A DNA stretch of 14,282 bases from Pseudomonadota bacterium (GCA_023441105.1 JAEZQX010000351.1:1-14282); one strand, 5' to 3'; positions 1 through 7,513 are shown, counted from the first letter of the stretch. Notes: generated by a model from the sequence alone, not told the origin. Translations and numbers: made by a program.

Positions 1-567
1 GGCGACGGCCGCGCCCGCCTGGTGATGCGAGAACCCGACGACCATGTCGATCGGCTCGTCGGTGAGGTCCCAGGTCTCGACCACCGGGATGCCGGATGCC
101 GCCAGCCGCCGCCTGGCGGCCGGCGAATGCATGATGCCCGTCAGCACGATTCCCTCGGGCCGCCGGCCGATGATGGCGCTGATCAATGCGTCCTCGCGTG
201 ACCCGGTGTAGCCGCTCTGGCCGAGCATCAGCTGGCAGTTGGCCTCGGCGAGCGCCTCGGTCAGCGCGCCAATGGTCTCGAGGAAGACCGGTCCGGCGAG
301 GGTCGGCACCACCGCCGCAACCAGGCGGCTGCGGTTGGACGCCAGGCCGCCGGCGATCAGGTTCGGGACGTAACCGGTGCGCGCGATCGCATCCTGCACC
401 CGTTCGAGGGTCGCCGGCGAAACGGCCGAGGGAGTGTTCAAGGCCCGTGACACGGTGATCGGCGCGACGCCGGCGACCCGGCTGACGTCGCCGAGCGTGA
501 CGCCGCCGGTGCCGCGGCGCGGGCCGCGGCCGGATGTCTTCTGCTGTGGCGGCGGGTTGTTGCTCAC
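1..567 (-). CDS. LacI-family transcriptional regulator, gluconate GntR/IdnR-like (partial, C-terminus outside window)
   Basis: A DNA-binding repressor or activator of sugar or sugar-acid genes. The first 189 residues are visible and the frame is open to the window edge. After a 22-residue Pro/Gln/Arg-rich tail comes the LacI helix-turn-helix (residues about 23-46: VTLGDVSRVAGVAPITVSRA), then the hinge region with GYVPN (65-69) and the start of the periplasmic-binding-like effector domain. The stretch PVVETWDLTDEPIDMVVGF resembles the matching region of E. coli GntR, which binds gluconate, so a sugar-acid effector is plausible but unproven. The start is a GTG at 567; no ATG and no clear Shine-Dalgarno are visible, so the exact start is uncertain. 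It is divergent from the antiporter gene, and a perfect inverted repeat lies 35 bp upstream. The regulated genes are probably beyond the left edge or divergent. The family call is firm; the effector is unknown. Confidence 0.92.
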   Translation of the reverse strand, partial: MSNNPPPQQKTSGRGPRRGTGGVTLGDVSRVAGVAPITVSRALNTPSAVSPATLERVQDAIARTGYVPNLIAGGLASNRSRLVAAVVPTLAGPVFLETIGALTEALAEANCQLMLGQSGYTGSREDALISAIIGRRPEGIVLTGIMHSPAARRRLAASGIPVVETWDLTDEPIDMVVGFSHHQAGAAVA

Positions 568-816
568 GATCGGATCGAGGTTGCCGGCTGCCGGCGCCGT
601 GTCGTTGCTGATGCAACGAGATGATTGCACACGGCGGCGCCGTCGCAGGCCCGCCACCGGCCGCCGTCCGCAGCCATCGGCCGGCACTTTCGATTGCCAC
701 TCGCAGGCGGATGGGGCTGGAAATCGGTTACTGTTATCGTGCTGTCCGTGCCCGGCGTCCTCGACTGCGCTGTCGTCGTGCGCGATTCCCTTGCCCCAGG
801 CCGCACCGACGACCCT
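568..816. other. Divergent intergenic region between the LacI-type regulator and antiporter genes
   Basis: This region must hold the promoters of both flanking genes. Apart from the inverted repeat at 602-619 I see no convincing -35/-10 pair. The stretch TTACTGTTATC near 728-738 is the most AT-rich patch and could contain a -10 element for the antiporter, but it lacks a properly spaced -35. Open frames crossing the region have no family resemblance and look like GC-rich shadows. Confidence 0.4.
602..619. promoter_or_regulatory. Candidate LacI-type operator (perfect 7-bp inverted repeat)
   Basis: TCGTTGC-TGAT-GCAACGA is a perfect 7+7 bp palindrome with a 4-bp centre, starting 35 bp upstream of the LacI-family start codon in the divergent intergenic region. 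LacI-family regulators bind palindromes of about 14-20 bp and often autoregulate. The GTTGC/GCAAC arms loosely recall the GTTAC/GTAAC arms of E. coli GntR sites. Assignment to this regulator is inference from position and symmetry. Confidence 0.5.
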
Positions 817-2520
817 ATGCCGCATAGCATCACCCTTGTCACGACCATGGCCGTCGGCCTGGGTCTCGCCCTCGTCCTCGGCTTCGCGGCCGTGCGGATG
901 AACCTGCCGGCGCTGGTCGGCTACCTGGTCGCCGGCATCATCGTCGGTCCCTCGACCCCCGGCTTCGTGGCCGACATCGGGATCGCCAGCCAGCTTGCCG
1001 AGATCGGCGTGATGCTGCTGATGTTCGGCGTCGGCCTGCATTTCTCCATCGACGACCTCCTGTCGGTGCGCAAGATCGCCTTGCCCGGGGCCATCGTGCA
1101 GATCGGCGTGGCGACGACGCTTGGCGTGCTGGTGGCGTCGATGTGGGGATGGAGCCTCGGCGCCGGCATCGTCTTCGGCCTGGCGCTGTCGGTCGCCAGC
1201 ACGGTGGTGCTGCTGCGGGCGCTGGAGAGCCGCGGCGTGCTCGATTCGGTCAATGGCAAGATCGCGGTCGGCTGGCTGGTGGTGGAGGACCTGGTGATGG
1301 TGCTGGTGCTGGTGATGCTGCCGGCGCTATCCGATCTTGGCGCCGCCTACGGCGGCCGCCTGGACGACCGGATGGACCTGCTGTCGACGCTGCTGTACAC
1401 CCTTGGGCAGGTGGCCGTGTTCGTCGCCCTGATGCTGATCGTGGGCCGGCGGTTGTTCCCATGGCTGCTGTGGCACGTGGCCCGCACCGGCTCGCGCGAG
1501 CTGTTCACGCTGTGCGTCATCGCCGCGGCGGTGGGCATCGCCTACGGTTCGGCGGCCCTGTTCGGCGTGTCGTTCGCGCTCGGCGCTTTCTTCGCCGGCA
1601 TGGTGTTGCGCGAATCCGACCTCAGCTACCGCGCGGCCGCCGAGTCGCTGCCGCTGCGCGACGCCTTCTCGGTGCTGTTCTTCATCTCGGTCGGCATGCT
1701 GTTCGAGCCGCAGGTGGTTCTCGACGAGCCGCTGCACCTGCTGGTGGTGATGGCCATCGTGCTGCTCGGCAAGTCGGTTGCGGCCTTCCTGCTGGTGCTG
1801 GCTTTTCGCTATCCGCTCAACACCGCCCTGACGGTGTCAGCCAGCCTGGCGCAGATCGGCGAGTTCTCCTTCATCCTGGTCGGGCTGGGCGTGGCGCTGA
1901 AGATCCTGCCGGCCGAAGGCCAGAGCCTGGTGCTCGCGGCGGCGCTGATCTCGATTGCGCTCAATCCGCTGATGTTCAAGCTGGTCGCGCCCGCCGAGGC
2001 CTGGATCCGGATGCGGCCGCGGCTCGCCCGGGCGCTCGAGCGCCCGGGTGATCCGCTTGCGGAGCTGCCGATCAGCGTCGAGCCGCGCCATGTCACCAAC
2101 CATGTTGTGATCGTCGGCTACGGCCGGGTAGGGCGCCGGATCGCGGACGCGCTGGCGGCGCAGGGCCTCGGCTTCGTGGTCGCCGAGCAGAACCGCGAGA
2201 TCGTCGAGAAGCTGCGGCAGCGCGGCCATCATGCGGTGGCGGGCGATGCCTCGGACCCGGCGGTGCTGATCCAGGCGCATGTGGCCCGCGCCCGGATGCT
2301 GGTGATCGCCACCCCGGACACTTTCCACGTCCGCCAGATGATCGAGATCGCGCGCACGCTGAATCCGGACATCGACACGGTGGTGCGCACCCACAGCGAA
2401 GAGGAAGCGGCGCTGCTGCGAAGCGAAAAGGCCGGCACCGTCTTCCTCGGCGAGCACGAGCTCGCGATGTCGATGACCCGCTACGTGATGGAGAAGGTCA
2501 CCGCGCCGGTGGTCGGCTGA
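817..2520 (+). CDS. KefB/YbaL-type monovalent cation:proton antiporter with C-terminal RCK domain
   Basis: An inner-membrane CPA2-family cation:proton antiporter or K+ efflux protein, 567 residues; E. coli YbaL is of similar length. The N-terminal about 400 residues are a chain of hydrophobic helices (Na_H_Exchanger fold) with family stretches such as LVGYLVAGIIVGP, ELGVMLLMFGVGLHF-like IGVMLLMFGVGLHFS and FGVSFALGAFFAGMVLRES. From residue about 429 a cytosolic TrkA-N/RCK domain begins with VVIVGYGRVGRRIADAL, a dinucleotide-binding GxGxxG motif, followed by VVAEQNRE, whose acidic residue after strand 2 fits NAD(H). I chose ATG 817 because MPHSITLVTTM matches the YbaL N-terminus; the frame is open to 625 but that extension is not family-like. 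No good Shine-Dalgarno is visible. No ancillary KefF/KefG-type gene is adjacent. Substrate ion and regulation are unknown. Confidence 0.9.
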   Translation: MPHSITLVTTMAVGLGLALVLGFAAVRMNLPALVGYLVAGIIVGPSTPGFVADIGIASQLAEIGVMLLMFGVGLHFSIDDLLSVRKIALPGAIVQIGVATTLGVLVASMWGWSLGAGIVFGLALSVASTVVLLRALESRGVLDSVNGKIAVGWLVVEDLVMVLVLVMLPALSDLGAAYGGRLDDRMDLLSTLLYTLGQVAVFVALMLIVGRRLFPWLLWHVARTGSRELFTLCVIAAAVGIAYGSAALFGVSFALGAFFAGMVLRESDLSYRAAAESLPLRDAFSVLFFISVGMLFEPQVVLDEPLHLLVVMAIVLLGKSVAAFLLVLAFRYPLNTALTVSASLAQIGEFSFILVGLGVALKILPAEGQSLVLAAALISIALNPLMFKLVAPAEAWIRMRPRLARALERPGDPLAELPISVEPRHVTNHVVIVGYGRVGRRIADALAAQGLGFVVAEQNREIVEKLRQRGHHAVAGDASDPAVLIQAHVARARMLVIATPDTFHVRQMIEIARTLNPDIDTVVRTHSEEEAALLRSEKAGTVFLGEHELAMSMTRYVMEKVTAPVVG

Positions 2521-2553
2521 AGCGCTCCCCGCCGGCAAGCGTCGATCGCGCGA

Positions 2554-2583
2554 CTGCGGGCAGCTGCGGGCGGCTGCGGGAGC
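2554..2583. repeat. Three tandem 10-bp units between convergent genes
   Basis: Three consecutive units, CTGCGGGCAG, CTGCGGGCGG and CTGCGGGAGC, share the core CTGCGGG at exact 10-bp spacing. They fill half of the 66-bp gap between the convergent antiporter and mmsB stop codons. No inverted repeat or T-tract typical of an intrinsic terminator is seen. It may be simple slippage; a role is unknown. Confidence 0.6.
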
Positions 2584-2586
2584 GGT

Positions 2587-3549
2587 TCAGTCCCCGGCGC
2601 GGTGGAACTGGGCGATGATGCTGGAGAAGTCCAGCGCGCCGCTGCCGCCGGCGCTGTGCAAGGCGTAGAGGTTGCGCGCCATGCTGCCCAGCGGGGTCGA
2701 GGTACCGGTGGCGAGCGCCGATTCCATCGCGAGGCCGAGGTCCTTGAGCATCAGGTCGGTGCCGAAGCCGCCGGCATAGTTGCGCGCGGCCGGCACGTTC
2801 TCCATGACACCCGGCAACGGGTTGTACTTTTCCAGGGCCCAGTTCCCGCCGGAGCTGCGCCGCATGATCTCCGACAGCACCTTCGGGTCGAGGTCGTTGG
2901 CCAGGCCCAGCGCGATCGCCTCGCTGGTGCCGATCATCAGGATGCCCAGCAGCATGTTGTTGCAGACCTTGGCGACCTGCCCGGCCCCGCCGGCGCCGGC
3001 ATGGAAGAGGTTCTTGCCCATTGCCTCGAGCAGCGGCCGGGCGCGTGCCACCGCGTCGTCCTCGCCGCCGATCATGAATGTCAGCGTCGCTGCCGCGGCG
3101 CCGGCGGTGCCGCCGGATACCGGCGCGTCGAGCATCGCCAGGCCCTGGGCCGCTGCCGCCTGCGCCACCTTGCGTGAGCTGGCCGGCGCGATGGTGCTGC
3201 AGTCGATGATGAGGCTGCCCTGGCGGATGGACTGCAGCAGCCCGGCTTCGCTGCCGCTGCCGAGATAAAGGCCTTCGACATGCCGACTGGCCGGCAGCAT
3301 GCTGATCACCACCTCGGCATCGGCCACCGCATCCACGGCCGACGCCGCGATGGCGATACCGGAGGCGGCAACCTGGTCGCAGGCGCTGCGCGACAGGTCG
3401 AAGGCCCGTAACCGGTGCCCAGCCTTCGCGAGGTTGACGGCCATCGGCGCGCCCATGTTGCCCAGGCCGATGAAGGCGATCTGGCGGGCGGCAGCGCCCT
3501 GGCTCGACGGGTCCTGGCCGGCTGCATCCCGGCTGCTGTTGCTGTTCAT
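2587..3549 (-). CDS. mmsB: 3-hydroxyisobutyrate dehydrogenase
   Basis: Oxidises 3-hydroxyisobutyrate to methylmalonate semialdehyde with NAD+, the step before MmsA in valine catabolism; cytosolic. The 320-residue protein has a Ser/Gln-rich N-terminal tail of about 22 residues, then the dinucleotide motif FIGLGNMGAPMA (26-37). D51 at the end of strand 2 favours NAD. The substrate-binding segment is DAPVSGGTAG (141-150), and GGAGQVAKVCNNM carries the catalytic K194 with N198. The all-alpha C-terminal domain has the usual GGNWALEKYNPLPG and DLMLKDLGLA stretches. The start is ATG 3549, with GGAG 7 nt upstream. It lies 25 bp after the acyl-CoA dehydrogenase stop on the same strand, so the two are almost certainly co-transcribed. 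Related beta-hydroxyacid dehydrogenases (for example tartronate semialdehyde reductase) share the fold, but the neighbouring mmsA and ACAD8-like genes make the valine role the best reading. Confidence 0.93.
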   Translation of the reverse strand: MNSNSSRDAAGQDPSSQGAAARQIAFIGLGNMGAPMAVNLAKAGHRLRAFDLSRSACDQVAASGIAIAASAVDAVADAEVVISMLPASRHVEGLYLGSGSEAGLLQSIRQGSLIIDCSTIAPASSRKVAQAAAAQGLAMLDAPVSGGTAGAAAATLTFMIGGEDDAVARARPLLEAMGKNLFHAGAGGAGQVAKVCNNMLLGILMIGTSEAIALGLANDLDPKVLSEIMRRSSGGNWALEKYNPLPGVMENVPAARNYAGGFGTDLMLKDLGLAMESALATGTSTPLGSMARNLYALHSAGGSGALDFSSIIAQFHRAGD

Positions 3550-3574
3550 CTGGAGTCTCCGGTAGGTCCTGTCG

Positions 3575-4735
3575 TCAGCGCGGCACGTCGAGATCAGGCT
3601 TGTCGAGCAGCCGGCGCGCCACGATCACCCGCATGATCTCGTTGGTCCCTTCGAGGATCTGGTGCACCCGGGCGTCGCGCAGGTAGCGCTCGAGCGGGTA
3701 TTCCTTGATGTAGCCGTAGCCGCCATGCAGTTGCAGGGCATCGTTGCAGACCTTGAAGCCGGCATCGGTGGCGAAGCGCTTGGCCATCGCGCAGTAGGCG
3801 GTGGCATCGGGCGCCCGGGCGTCGAGGCGGGTGGCCGCCAGGCGCACCATCTGCCGCGCCGCCACCAGTTCGGTCGCCATGTCCGCGAGCTTGAACTGCA
3901 GGGCCTGGAAATCGGCGAGCCGCTGCCCGAACTGCCGCCGCTCGAGCAGGTGCGCGCGGGCCGCATCGAGCGCTGCCTGGGCCGCGCCCACCGAGCAGGT
4001 GGCGATGTTGATCCGTCCGCCGTCGAGCCCCTTCATGGCGATGCGAAAACCCTGGCCCTCCTCGCCGAGGCGCTGGCTGACCGGCACGCGCACGTCCTCG
4101 AAGGTGATCGCGCGGGTGGGCTGGCTGTTCCAGCCCATCTTCTCTTCCTTGCGGCCGTAGGTGATGCCGTGGCTGTCGGCGGCGAGCACGAAGGCGGAGA
4201 TGCCGCCGGGGCCATTGCCGCCGGTGCGGGCCATCACCACCAGCACGTCGGTCGCACCGGCGCCGGAGATGAAGGCCTTGGAGCCATTGAGCAGGTAGGC
4301 ATCGCCGTCGAGGCGGGCGCTGGTCTTGAGCGAACCGGCATCGGAGCCGGCGCCGGGTTCGGTCAGGCAATACGAGGCGAGGCGGGTGCCGGCGGTGAGC
4401 GGCGGGCACCATTGTTCCGCCACCTCCGGCCGGGCGAATTCGCTGACCATCCAGGTGGCCATGTTGTGGATGGTGAGGAAGGCGGTGGTCGAAGGGCAGG
4501 CGGCCGCCATCTCCTCGAAGATCAGCGCCGCATCGAGCCGCGACAAACCCAGCCCGCCATGCTCGGGGGCGGCATACAGTCCGCAGAAGCCGAGTTCCCC
4601 GGCCTTGGCCAGCGTCTCGCGCGGGAAGATGGCCTCGGCATCCCAGCGCGCGGCATGCGGCGCCAGCTCACCGGCGGCGAACTCGCGGGCGGTCTGCTGG
4701 AACGCCCGCTGGTCCTCGGTCAGCTCGAAGTCCAA
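3575..4735 (-). CDS. Isobutyryl-CoA dehydrogenase (ACAD8-like acyl-CoA dehydrogenase)
   Basis: FAD flavoenzyme oxidising isobutyryl-CoA to methacrylyl-CoA in valine breakdown, passing electrons to ETF. 386 residues, a typical length. The N-terminal helical domain starts MDFELTEDQRAF. The FAD/substrate segment is YCLTEPGAGSDAGSLKTSA (122-140), followed by LLNGSKAFISGAG and EEKMGWNSQPTRAITFEDV. The C-terminal domain carries CNDALQLHGGYGYIKEYPLE and VHQILEGTNEIMR with the catalytic Glu at 362. These long stretches resemble human ACAD8 more than SCAD or MCAD, which supports isobutyryl-CoA specificity. The start codon is TTG (4733-4735): an in-frame TAA lies just upstream, a purine-rich GGAGAAGGGG sits about 9 nt before it, and the protein begins exactly where the family does. 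It is followed by mmsB after 25 bp and preceded by the hairpin-rich 4740-4898 spacer after mmsA. Confidence 0.93.
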   Translation of the reverse strand: MDFELTEDQRAFQQTAREFAAGELAPHAARWDAEAIFPRETLAKAGELGFCGLYAAPEHGGLGLSRLDAALIFEEMAAACPSTTAFLTIHNMATWMVSEFARPEVAEQWCPPLTAGTRLASYCLTEPGAGSDAGSLKTSARLDGDAYLLNGSKAFISGAGATDVLVVMARTGGNGPGGISAFVLAADSHGITYGRKEEKMGWNSQPTRAITFEDVRVPVSQRLGEEGQGFRIAMKGLDGGRINIATCSVGAAQAALDAARAHLLERRQFGQRLADFQALQFKLADMATELVAARQMVRLAATRLDARAPDATAYCAMAKRFATDAGFKVCNDALQLHGGYGYIKEYPLERYLRDARVHQILEGTNEIMRVIVARRLLDKPDLDVPR

Positions 4736-4820
4736 ACCTAGTTACCCCTTCTCCCTCAGTCTGGTGCCGAGGACGCAAACTTTCGCAGGCCCCAGGCGCC
4801 ACACAGCCACCAGCCGCCGC

Positions 4821-4893
4821 GGAACGGGCTTTGCCCGGCCGCTGGCGGCGCCCCCCTCCTTGAGGGGGGAGCGCCGCAGGCGCTCGGGGGGAG
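4821..4893. repeat. Hairpin-rich intergenic palindromic element (REP-like)
   Basis: Between mmsA and the acyl-CoA dehydrogenase gene lie several perfect inverted repeats in a row: CGGGC-TTT-GCCCG (4825-4837), CCCCCCTC-CTT-GAGGGGGG (4851-4869) flanked by GCGGCGC/GCGCCGC (4845-4851 and 4871-4877), and GAGCGCC-GCA-GGCGCTC (4869-4885). The C6 tract at 4851 can pair with G6 at 4864-4869 or at 4886-4891, so alternative folds exclude each other. No U-run follows, so a canonical intrinsic terminator is unlikely. I recall near-identical intergenic palindromes from many Burkholderiales genomes, but cannot search to confirm. It could lower read-through from mmsA or protect mRNA ends. Confidence 0.7.
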
Positions 4894-4898
4894 CTTCT

Positions 4899-6407
4899 TC
4901 ACCTCATGCTGATGGTGGTGTTGACGCCGCCGGAAGCGACGTCGTCGTCGAACCAGCGCGAGGTCACGGTCTTGGTCTGCGTGTAGAACAGGACTGCCTG
5001 CTTGCCGTAGGGCCCGAGATCACCGAGCTTGGAAGCGCGCGAGCCGGTGAACGAGAACAGCGGCACCGGCACCGGGATCGGCACGTTGATGCCGACCTGG
5101 CCGACGTCGATCTCTTCCTGGAACTTGCGGGCGACGGCACCGGAGCGGGTGAAGATGCCGGTGCCGTTGCCGTTCGGGTTGCGATTGACCAGCTCGATCG
5201 CCTCGTCGAGCGTGCCGACCGACATCGAGCACAGCACCGGGCCGAAGATCTCTTCCTGGTAGATCTTCATCTCCGGCTTGACGCCGGAGAACAGCGTCGG
5301 CAGGATGAAGTTGCCTTCCTCGTAGCCGGCCACCTTGCCATTGCGGCCGTCGAGCTCGAGCTTGGCGCCTTGCGAGACGCCTTCCTCGATGAGACCGAGG
5401 ATGCGGTTGCGGGCATTGGCGGAAATCACCGGTCCCAGGTCGGCACCCGGCTCGTGGCCCGCGCTCACCTTCAATCCCTGGGCCATCTTCGCCAGGTCCG
5501 GAATCCACTTGGCGCTTTCGCCGACGAAGATCACCACCGAGGTGGCCATGCAGCGCTGGCCCGCCGCACCGTAGCCGGCACCGATCAGCGCGTTGAGGGT
5601 CTGCTCCTTCGGCGCATCCGGCATCACCACGACGTGGTTCTTGGCTCCCATCATGCACTGCGCGCGCTTGCCGGCCTTGGTGGCGCGCTGGTAGACGTGG
5701 TTGCCGACCCGGGTGGAGCCGACGAACGAAATCGCCTTGATGACCGGGTGATCGCAGAGTCCATTGACCACGTCCTCGGTGCCGTGGATGACGTTGAGCA
5801 CGCCCGGCGGAATGCCCGCCTCCATCGCCAGCTCGACGAGCCGCATCGTCGACAACGGGTCCTGCTCCGATGGCTTGAGCACGAACGTGTTGCCGCAGGC
5901 GATCGCCGTCGGGAACATCCACAGTGGGATCATGGCGGGAAAGTTGAACGGCGTGATGCCGGCGCAGACCCCGAGCGGCTGCAGCAGGGTGTAGGTGTCG
6001 ACGCCGGTGGCGACGTTGCGGGCCAGTTCGCCCTGCTGCAGGATGCCGATCCCGGCAGCCTGCTCGACCACCTCCAGGCCGCGGAACACGTCGCCCTCGG
6101 CGTCGGCCAGCGTCTTGCCCTGCTCGGAGGTTAGGATGCGGGCGACATCCTTCATGTTTTCGCGGATCAGCTGCTGGTACTTGAGGAAGATCCGTGCGCG
6201 GGTGCCGATCGGCGCATTGCGCCAGGTCTTGAAGGCTTCGGCGGCCGCCGTCACTGCCGCATCGAGCTCTTCGGCAGTGGCCAGCGGCACCCGCGCCAGG
6301 ACTTCCTGCGTGGCCGGATTGCGGACCTCGCGCCATTGGCTGGTGCGCGACTCGACCAGCTTGCCGTTGATCAGCAACGGCACGGTGGGGATCTTCTGGG
6401 CGGACAT
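4899..6407 (-). CDS. mmsA: CoA-acylating methylmalonate-semialdehyde dehydrogenase
   Basis: Converts (methyl)malonate semialdehyde plus CoA and NAD+ to propionyl-CoA (or acetyl-CoA), CO2 and NADH; the final dedicated step of valine catabolism, also used for malonate semialdehyde. 502 residues, the normal MmsA length. Visible are the N-terminal [16 protein letters not shown], the substrate/NAD region [18 protein letters not shown] [41 protein letters not shown], the catalytic cysteine C286 in [15 protein letters not shown], and the aldehyde dehydrogenase signature EEIFGPVL. The start ATG 6407 has GGAGA about 6 nt upstream and the family N-terminus MSAQKIP; the frame is open to 6533 but that extension is Arg/Pro-rich and unlike the family. 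It sits downstream of the GntR gene and upstream of the ACAD8-like and mmsB genes on the same strand. Confidence 0.95.
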   Translation of the reverse strand: MSAQKIPTVPLLINGKLVESRTSQWREVRNPATQEVLARVPLATAEELDAAVTAAAEAFKTWRNAPIGTRARIFLKYQQLIRENMKDVARILTSEQGKTLADAEGDVFRGLEVVEQAAGIGILQQGELARNVATGVDTYTLLQPLGVCAGITPFNFPAMIPLWMFPTAIACGNTFVLKPSEQDPLSTMRLVELAMEAGIPPGVLNVIHGTEDVVNGLCDHPVIKAISFVGSTRVGNHVYQRATKAGKRAQCMMGAKNHVVVMPDAPKEQTLNALIGAGYGAAGQRCMATSVVIFVGESAKWIPDLAKMAQGLKVSAGHEPGADLGPVISANARNRILGLIEEGVSQGAKLELDGRNGKVAGYEEGNFILPTLFSGVKPEMKIYQEEIFGPVLCSMSVGTLDEAIELVNRNPNGNGTGIFTRSGAVARKFQEEIDVGQVGINVPIPVPVPLFSFTGSRASKLGDLGPYGKQAVLFYTQTKTVTSRWFDDDVASGGVNTTISMR

Positions 6408-6466
6408 TGCGGTCTCCTGCGGTTTCGAGGGGTCGTGGCGTCCGAAGCCAGCCGTCGCAGCGGCAG

Positions 6467-6481
6467 AGCCCGCGACGGGCT
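6467..6481. repeat. Small inverted repeat between the GntR gene and mmsA
   Basis: AGCCCG-CGA-CGGGCT is a perfect 6+6 bp hairpin in the 148-bp gap between the GntR stop and the mmsA start. A second pair, CCGAAG (6442-6447) and CTTCGG (6480-6485), overlaps its right arm and could form an alternative fold. No T-run follows on the minus strand, so termination is uncertain. An attenuator, a weak terminator or chance are all possible. Confidence 0.4.
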
Positions 6482-6555
6482 TCGGTGACGGCCGTGTCGC
6501 GGTCGATTGCTGCTGGCACGGCCTGGCGCCCACGATAGGGTGATGTTACACACAA

Positions 6556-7218
6556 CTACGGCGGCGCATCGCTCAGGGCGCCGCGCTGCCGCTTGAAGCG
6601 ATGCGCCGCCAGCCGCAGGTGCAGCTGCATCACCTGCCTGGCCAGTTCGCCGTCCCCGGCGCGCACCGCCGCGGCGAGGTCGCGGTGATGCTGCAGGCTC
6701 TGCAGCTTGTCCTGCAGCGTGCTGATGAAATGCGAACGGATCACGATCGGCATGTCGATCAGGCCCTCGAGCATCGCCTTCAGCCGCGGCGAGCCGCTTG
6801 CCTCCAGGATCGCCCGATGGAACTGCGAGTTGACCTGCTGCAGGCGTTCTGGAACCTCGCTGCCGCCGGCGGCGATGGCGCGTTCCATCTGCCCGTTCAA
6901 CTCGTCAAGTCGATCCGCCAGGTCGATGCCGCCGCGGCGGGCGGCGAGGTCCGCCGCGTGCGCTTCCAACATGCCGCGCAGGTCGAAGGTCTCCTCGATG
7001 TCGAGTTCGGTCCACGCTGCGACACGCACGCCACGATGCGGATCGGCAGTGGCGAGGCCATCCTCCACCAGGCGCCTGAGAGCCACGCGAACCGGCGTGC
7101 GACTGATCTCCAGCTCGCGGGCGATGTGTTCCTCCTTGAGCTGCGCGCCCGGCGCGTAGCTGCCGCCAATGACTCGATGCTTGAGGATGTGGTAGGCCTT
7201 GTCCGTGGCGGCGACCAT
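6556..7218 (-). CDS. GntR-family transcriptional regulator with FCD domain (VanR-like)
   Basis: A dimeric DNA-binding regulator, usually released from DNA by a small carboxylic acid. 220 residues. The winged helix-turn-helix spans about residues 5-70, with the recognition part EEHIARELEISRTPVRVALR (29-48) and RGVRVAAW as the wing. An all-helical FCD ligand domain covers about 75-205. FCD metal/ligand-site positions are seen as N130-x3-H134, H177/H178 and H200; the first position is Asn where Asp is more usual. ATG 7218 has AGGAA 7 nt upstream. The gene is divergent from the D-2-hydroxyacid dehydrogenase gene and reads toward mmsA, so it could control either side. A strong sigma70-like promoter lies about 90 bp upstream and overlaps TTGTA repeats that are likely its own binding sites. 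The ligand is unknown. Confidence 0.9.
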   Translation of the reverse strand: MVAATDKAYHILKHRVIGGSYAPGAQLKEEHIARELEISRTPVRVALRRLVEDGLATADPHRGVRVAAWTELDIEETFDLRGMLEAHAADLAARRGGIDLADRLDELNGQMERAIAAGGSEVPERLQQVNSQFHRAILEASGSPRLKAMLEGLIDMPIVIRSHFISTLQDKLQSLQHHRDLAAAVRAGDGELARQVMQLHLRLAAHRFKRQRGALSDAPP

Positions 7219-7232
7219 TCTTTGTTCCTAAG

Positions 7233-7248
7233 TTGTACTGACAGACAA
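7233..7248. promoter_or_regulatory. Candidate GntR operator, TTGT-N8-ACAA
   Basis: TTGTACTGACAGACAA has TTGT/ACAA arms around an 8-bp centre that itself contains CTG-A-CAG symmetry. It lies 15 bp upstream of the GntR start codon, inside the predicted 5' leader. GntR/FCD regulators commonly bind short palindromes beginning TTGT and ending ACAA near their own gene. Binding here would autoregulate by roadblock. Assignment is inference. Confidence 0.4.
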
Positions 7249-7297
7249 GCAACCCCGCAGACCGGCATAGGGGCCGTCAGGGACTGTTCGGTCGAGG

Positions 7298-7326
7298 TTG
7301 ACCGTATTGTATTTTTCTTGTACTTT
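7298..7326 (+). promoter_or_regulatory. Sigma70-like promoter for the D-2-hydroxyacid dehydrogenase gene
   Basis: TTGACC (7298-7303, five of six consensus bases) is separated by 17 bp from TACTTT (7321-7326, three of six). Transcription would start near 7333, giving a leader of about 205 nt before ATG 7538. The -10 is weak. It interlocks with the stronger minus-strand promoter over the same 37 bp. Confidence 0.45.
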
Positions 7327-7334
7327 CCTGTCAC
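7306..7334 (-). promoter_or_regulatory. Sigma70-like promoter for the GntR gene
   Basis: On the minus strand GTGACA (7334-7329, five of six) is followed by a 17-bp AT-rich spacer and TACAAT (7311-7306, five of six). Transcription would begin near 7299, leaving a leader of about 80 nt before ATG 7218 that contains the TTGT-N8-ACAA palindrome. This is the best promoter match I see in the window. Confidence 0.6.
7307..7323. promoter_or_regulatory. Direct TTGTA repeat, one helical turn apart, inside both promoters
   Basis: TTGTA at 7307-7311 and TTGTAC at 7318-7323 are spaced 11 bp start to start, so they lie on the same DNA face. A third TTGTAC occurs at 7233. They overlap the minus-strand -10 and the plus-strand -10. 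Half-sites of the TTGTA/TACAA type fit VanR/FCD-type GntR proteins. Likely the site where the adjacent regulator controls both promoters; inference only. Confidence 0.4.
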
Positions 7335-7513
7335 CGTTCACCTTGAGCAGGCACCGCATGGCCGGACTCCGGATCCGCAACCGCGCACCGCGAATCAAGC
7401 ATCATCCCGCGCAGCGCCGACGGCGCGACGGAACAGCCGCGGAGCCGGACGACTCGATCGTAGTCGATGGGGCAGGGGACCTCGCCAGCGCTCGCTCCGA
7501 CCGGATGAAGAGC

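Noticed and set aside
186..901. Overlapping plus-strand open frames opposite and beyond the LacI-type regulator gene
   Set aside because: They oppose a clear LacI-family reading frame or run through the intergenic region, and are Arg/Pro/Ser-rich without motifs.
3662..4741. 359-codon plus-strand open frame antisense to the isobutyryl-CoA dehydrogenase gene
   Set aside because: It mirrors a clear coding gene in very GC-rich DNA; its product is Gly/Ala/Arg/His-rich with no family features.
4821..4893. Hairpin cluster as a CRISPR repeat or an intrinsic terminator
   Set aside because: There are no regularly spaced copies and no T-run on either strand after the stems; a REP-like element fits better.
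4326..6134. 602-codon plus-strand open frame antisense to mmsA and part of the acyl-CoA dehydrogenase gene
   Set aside because: It spans two real genes and their spacer on the opposite strand, with low-complexity Arg/Asp/His-rich composition; a GC shadow.
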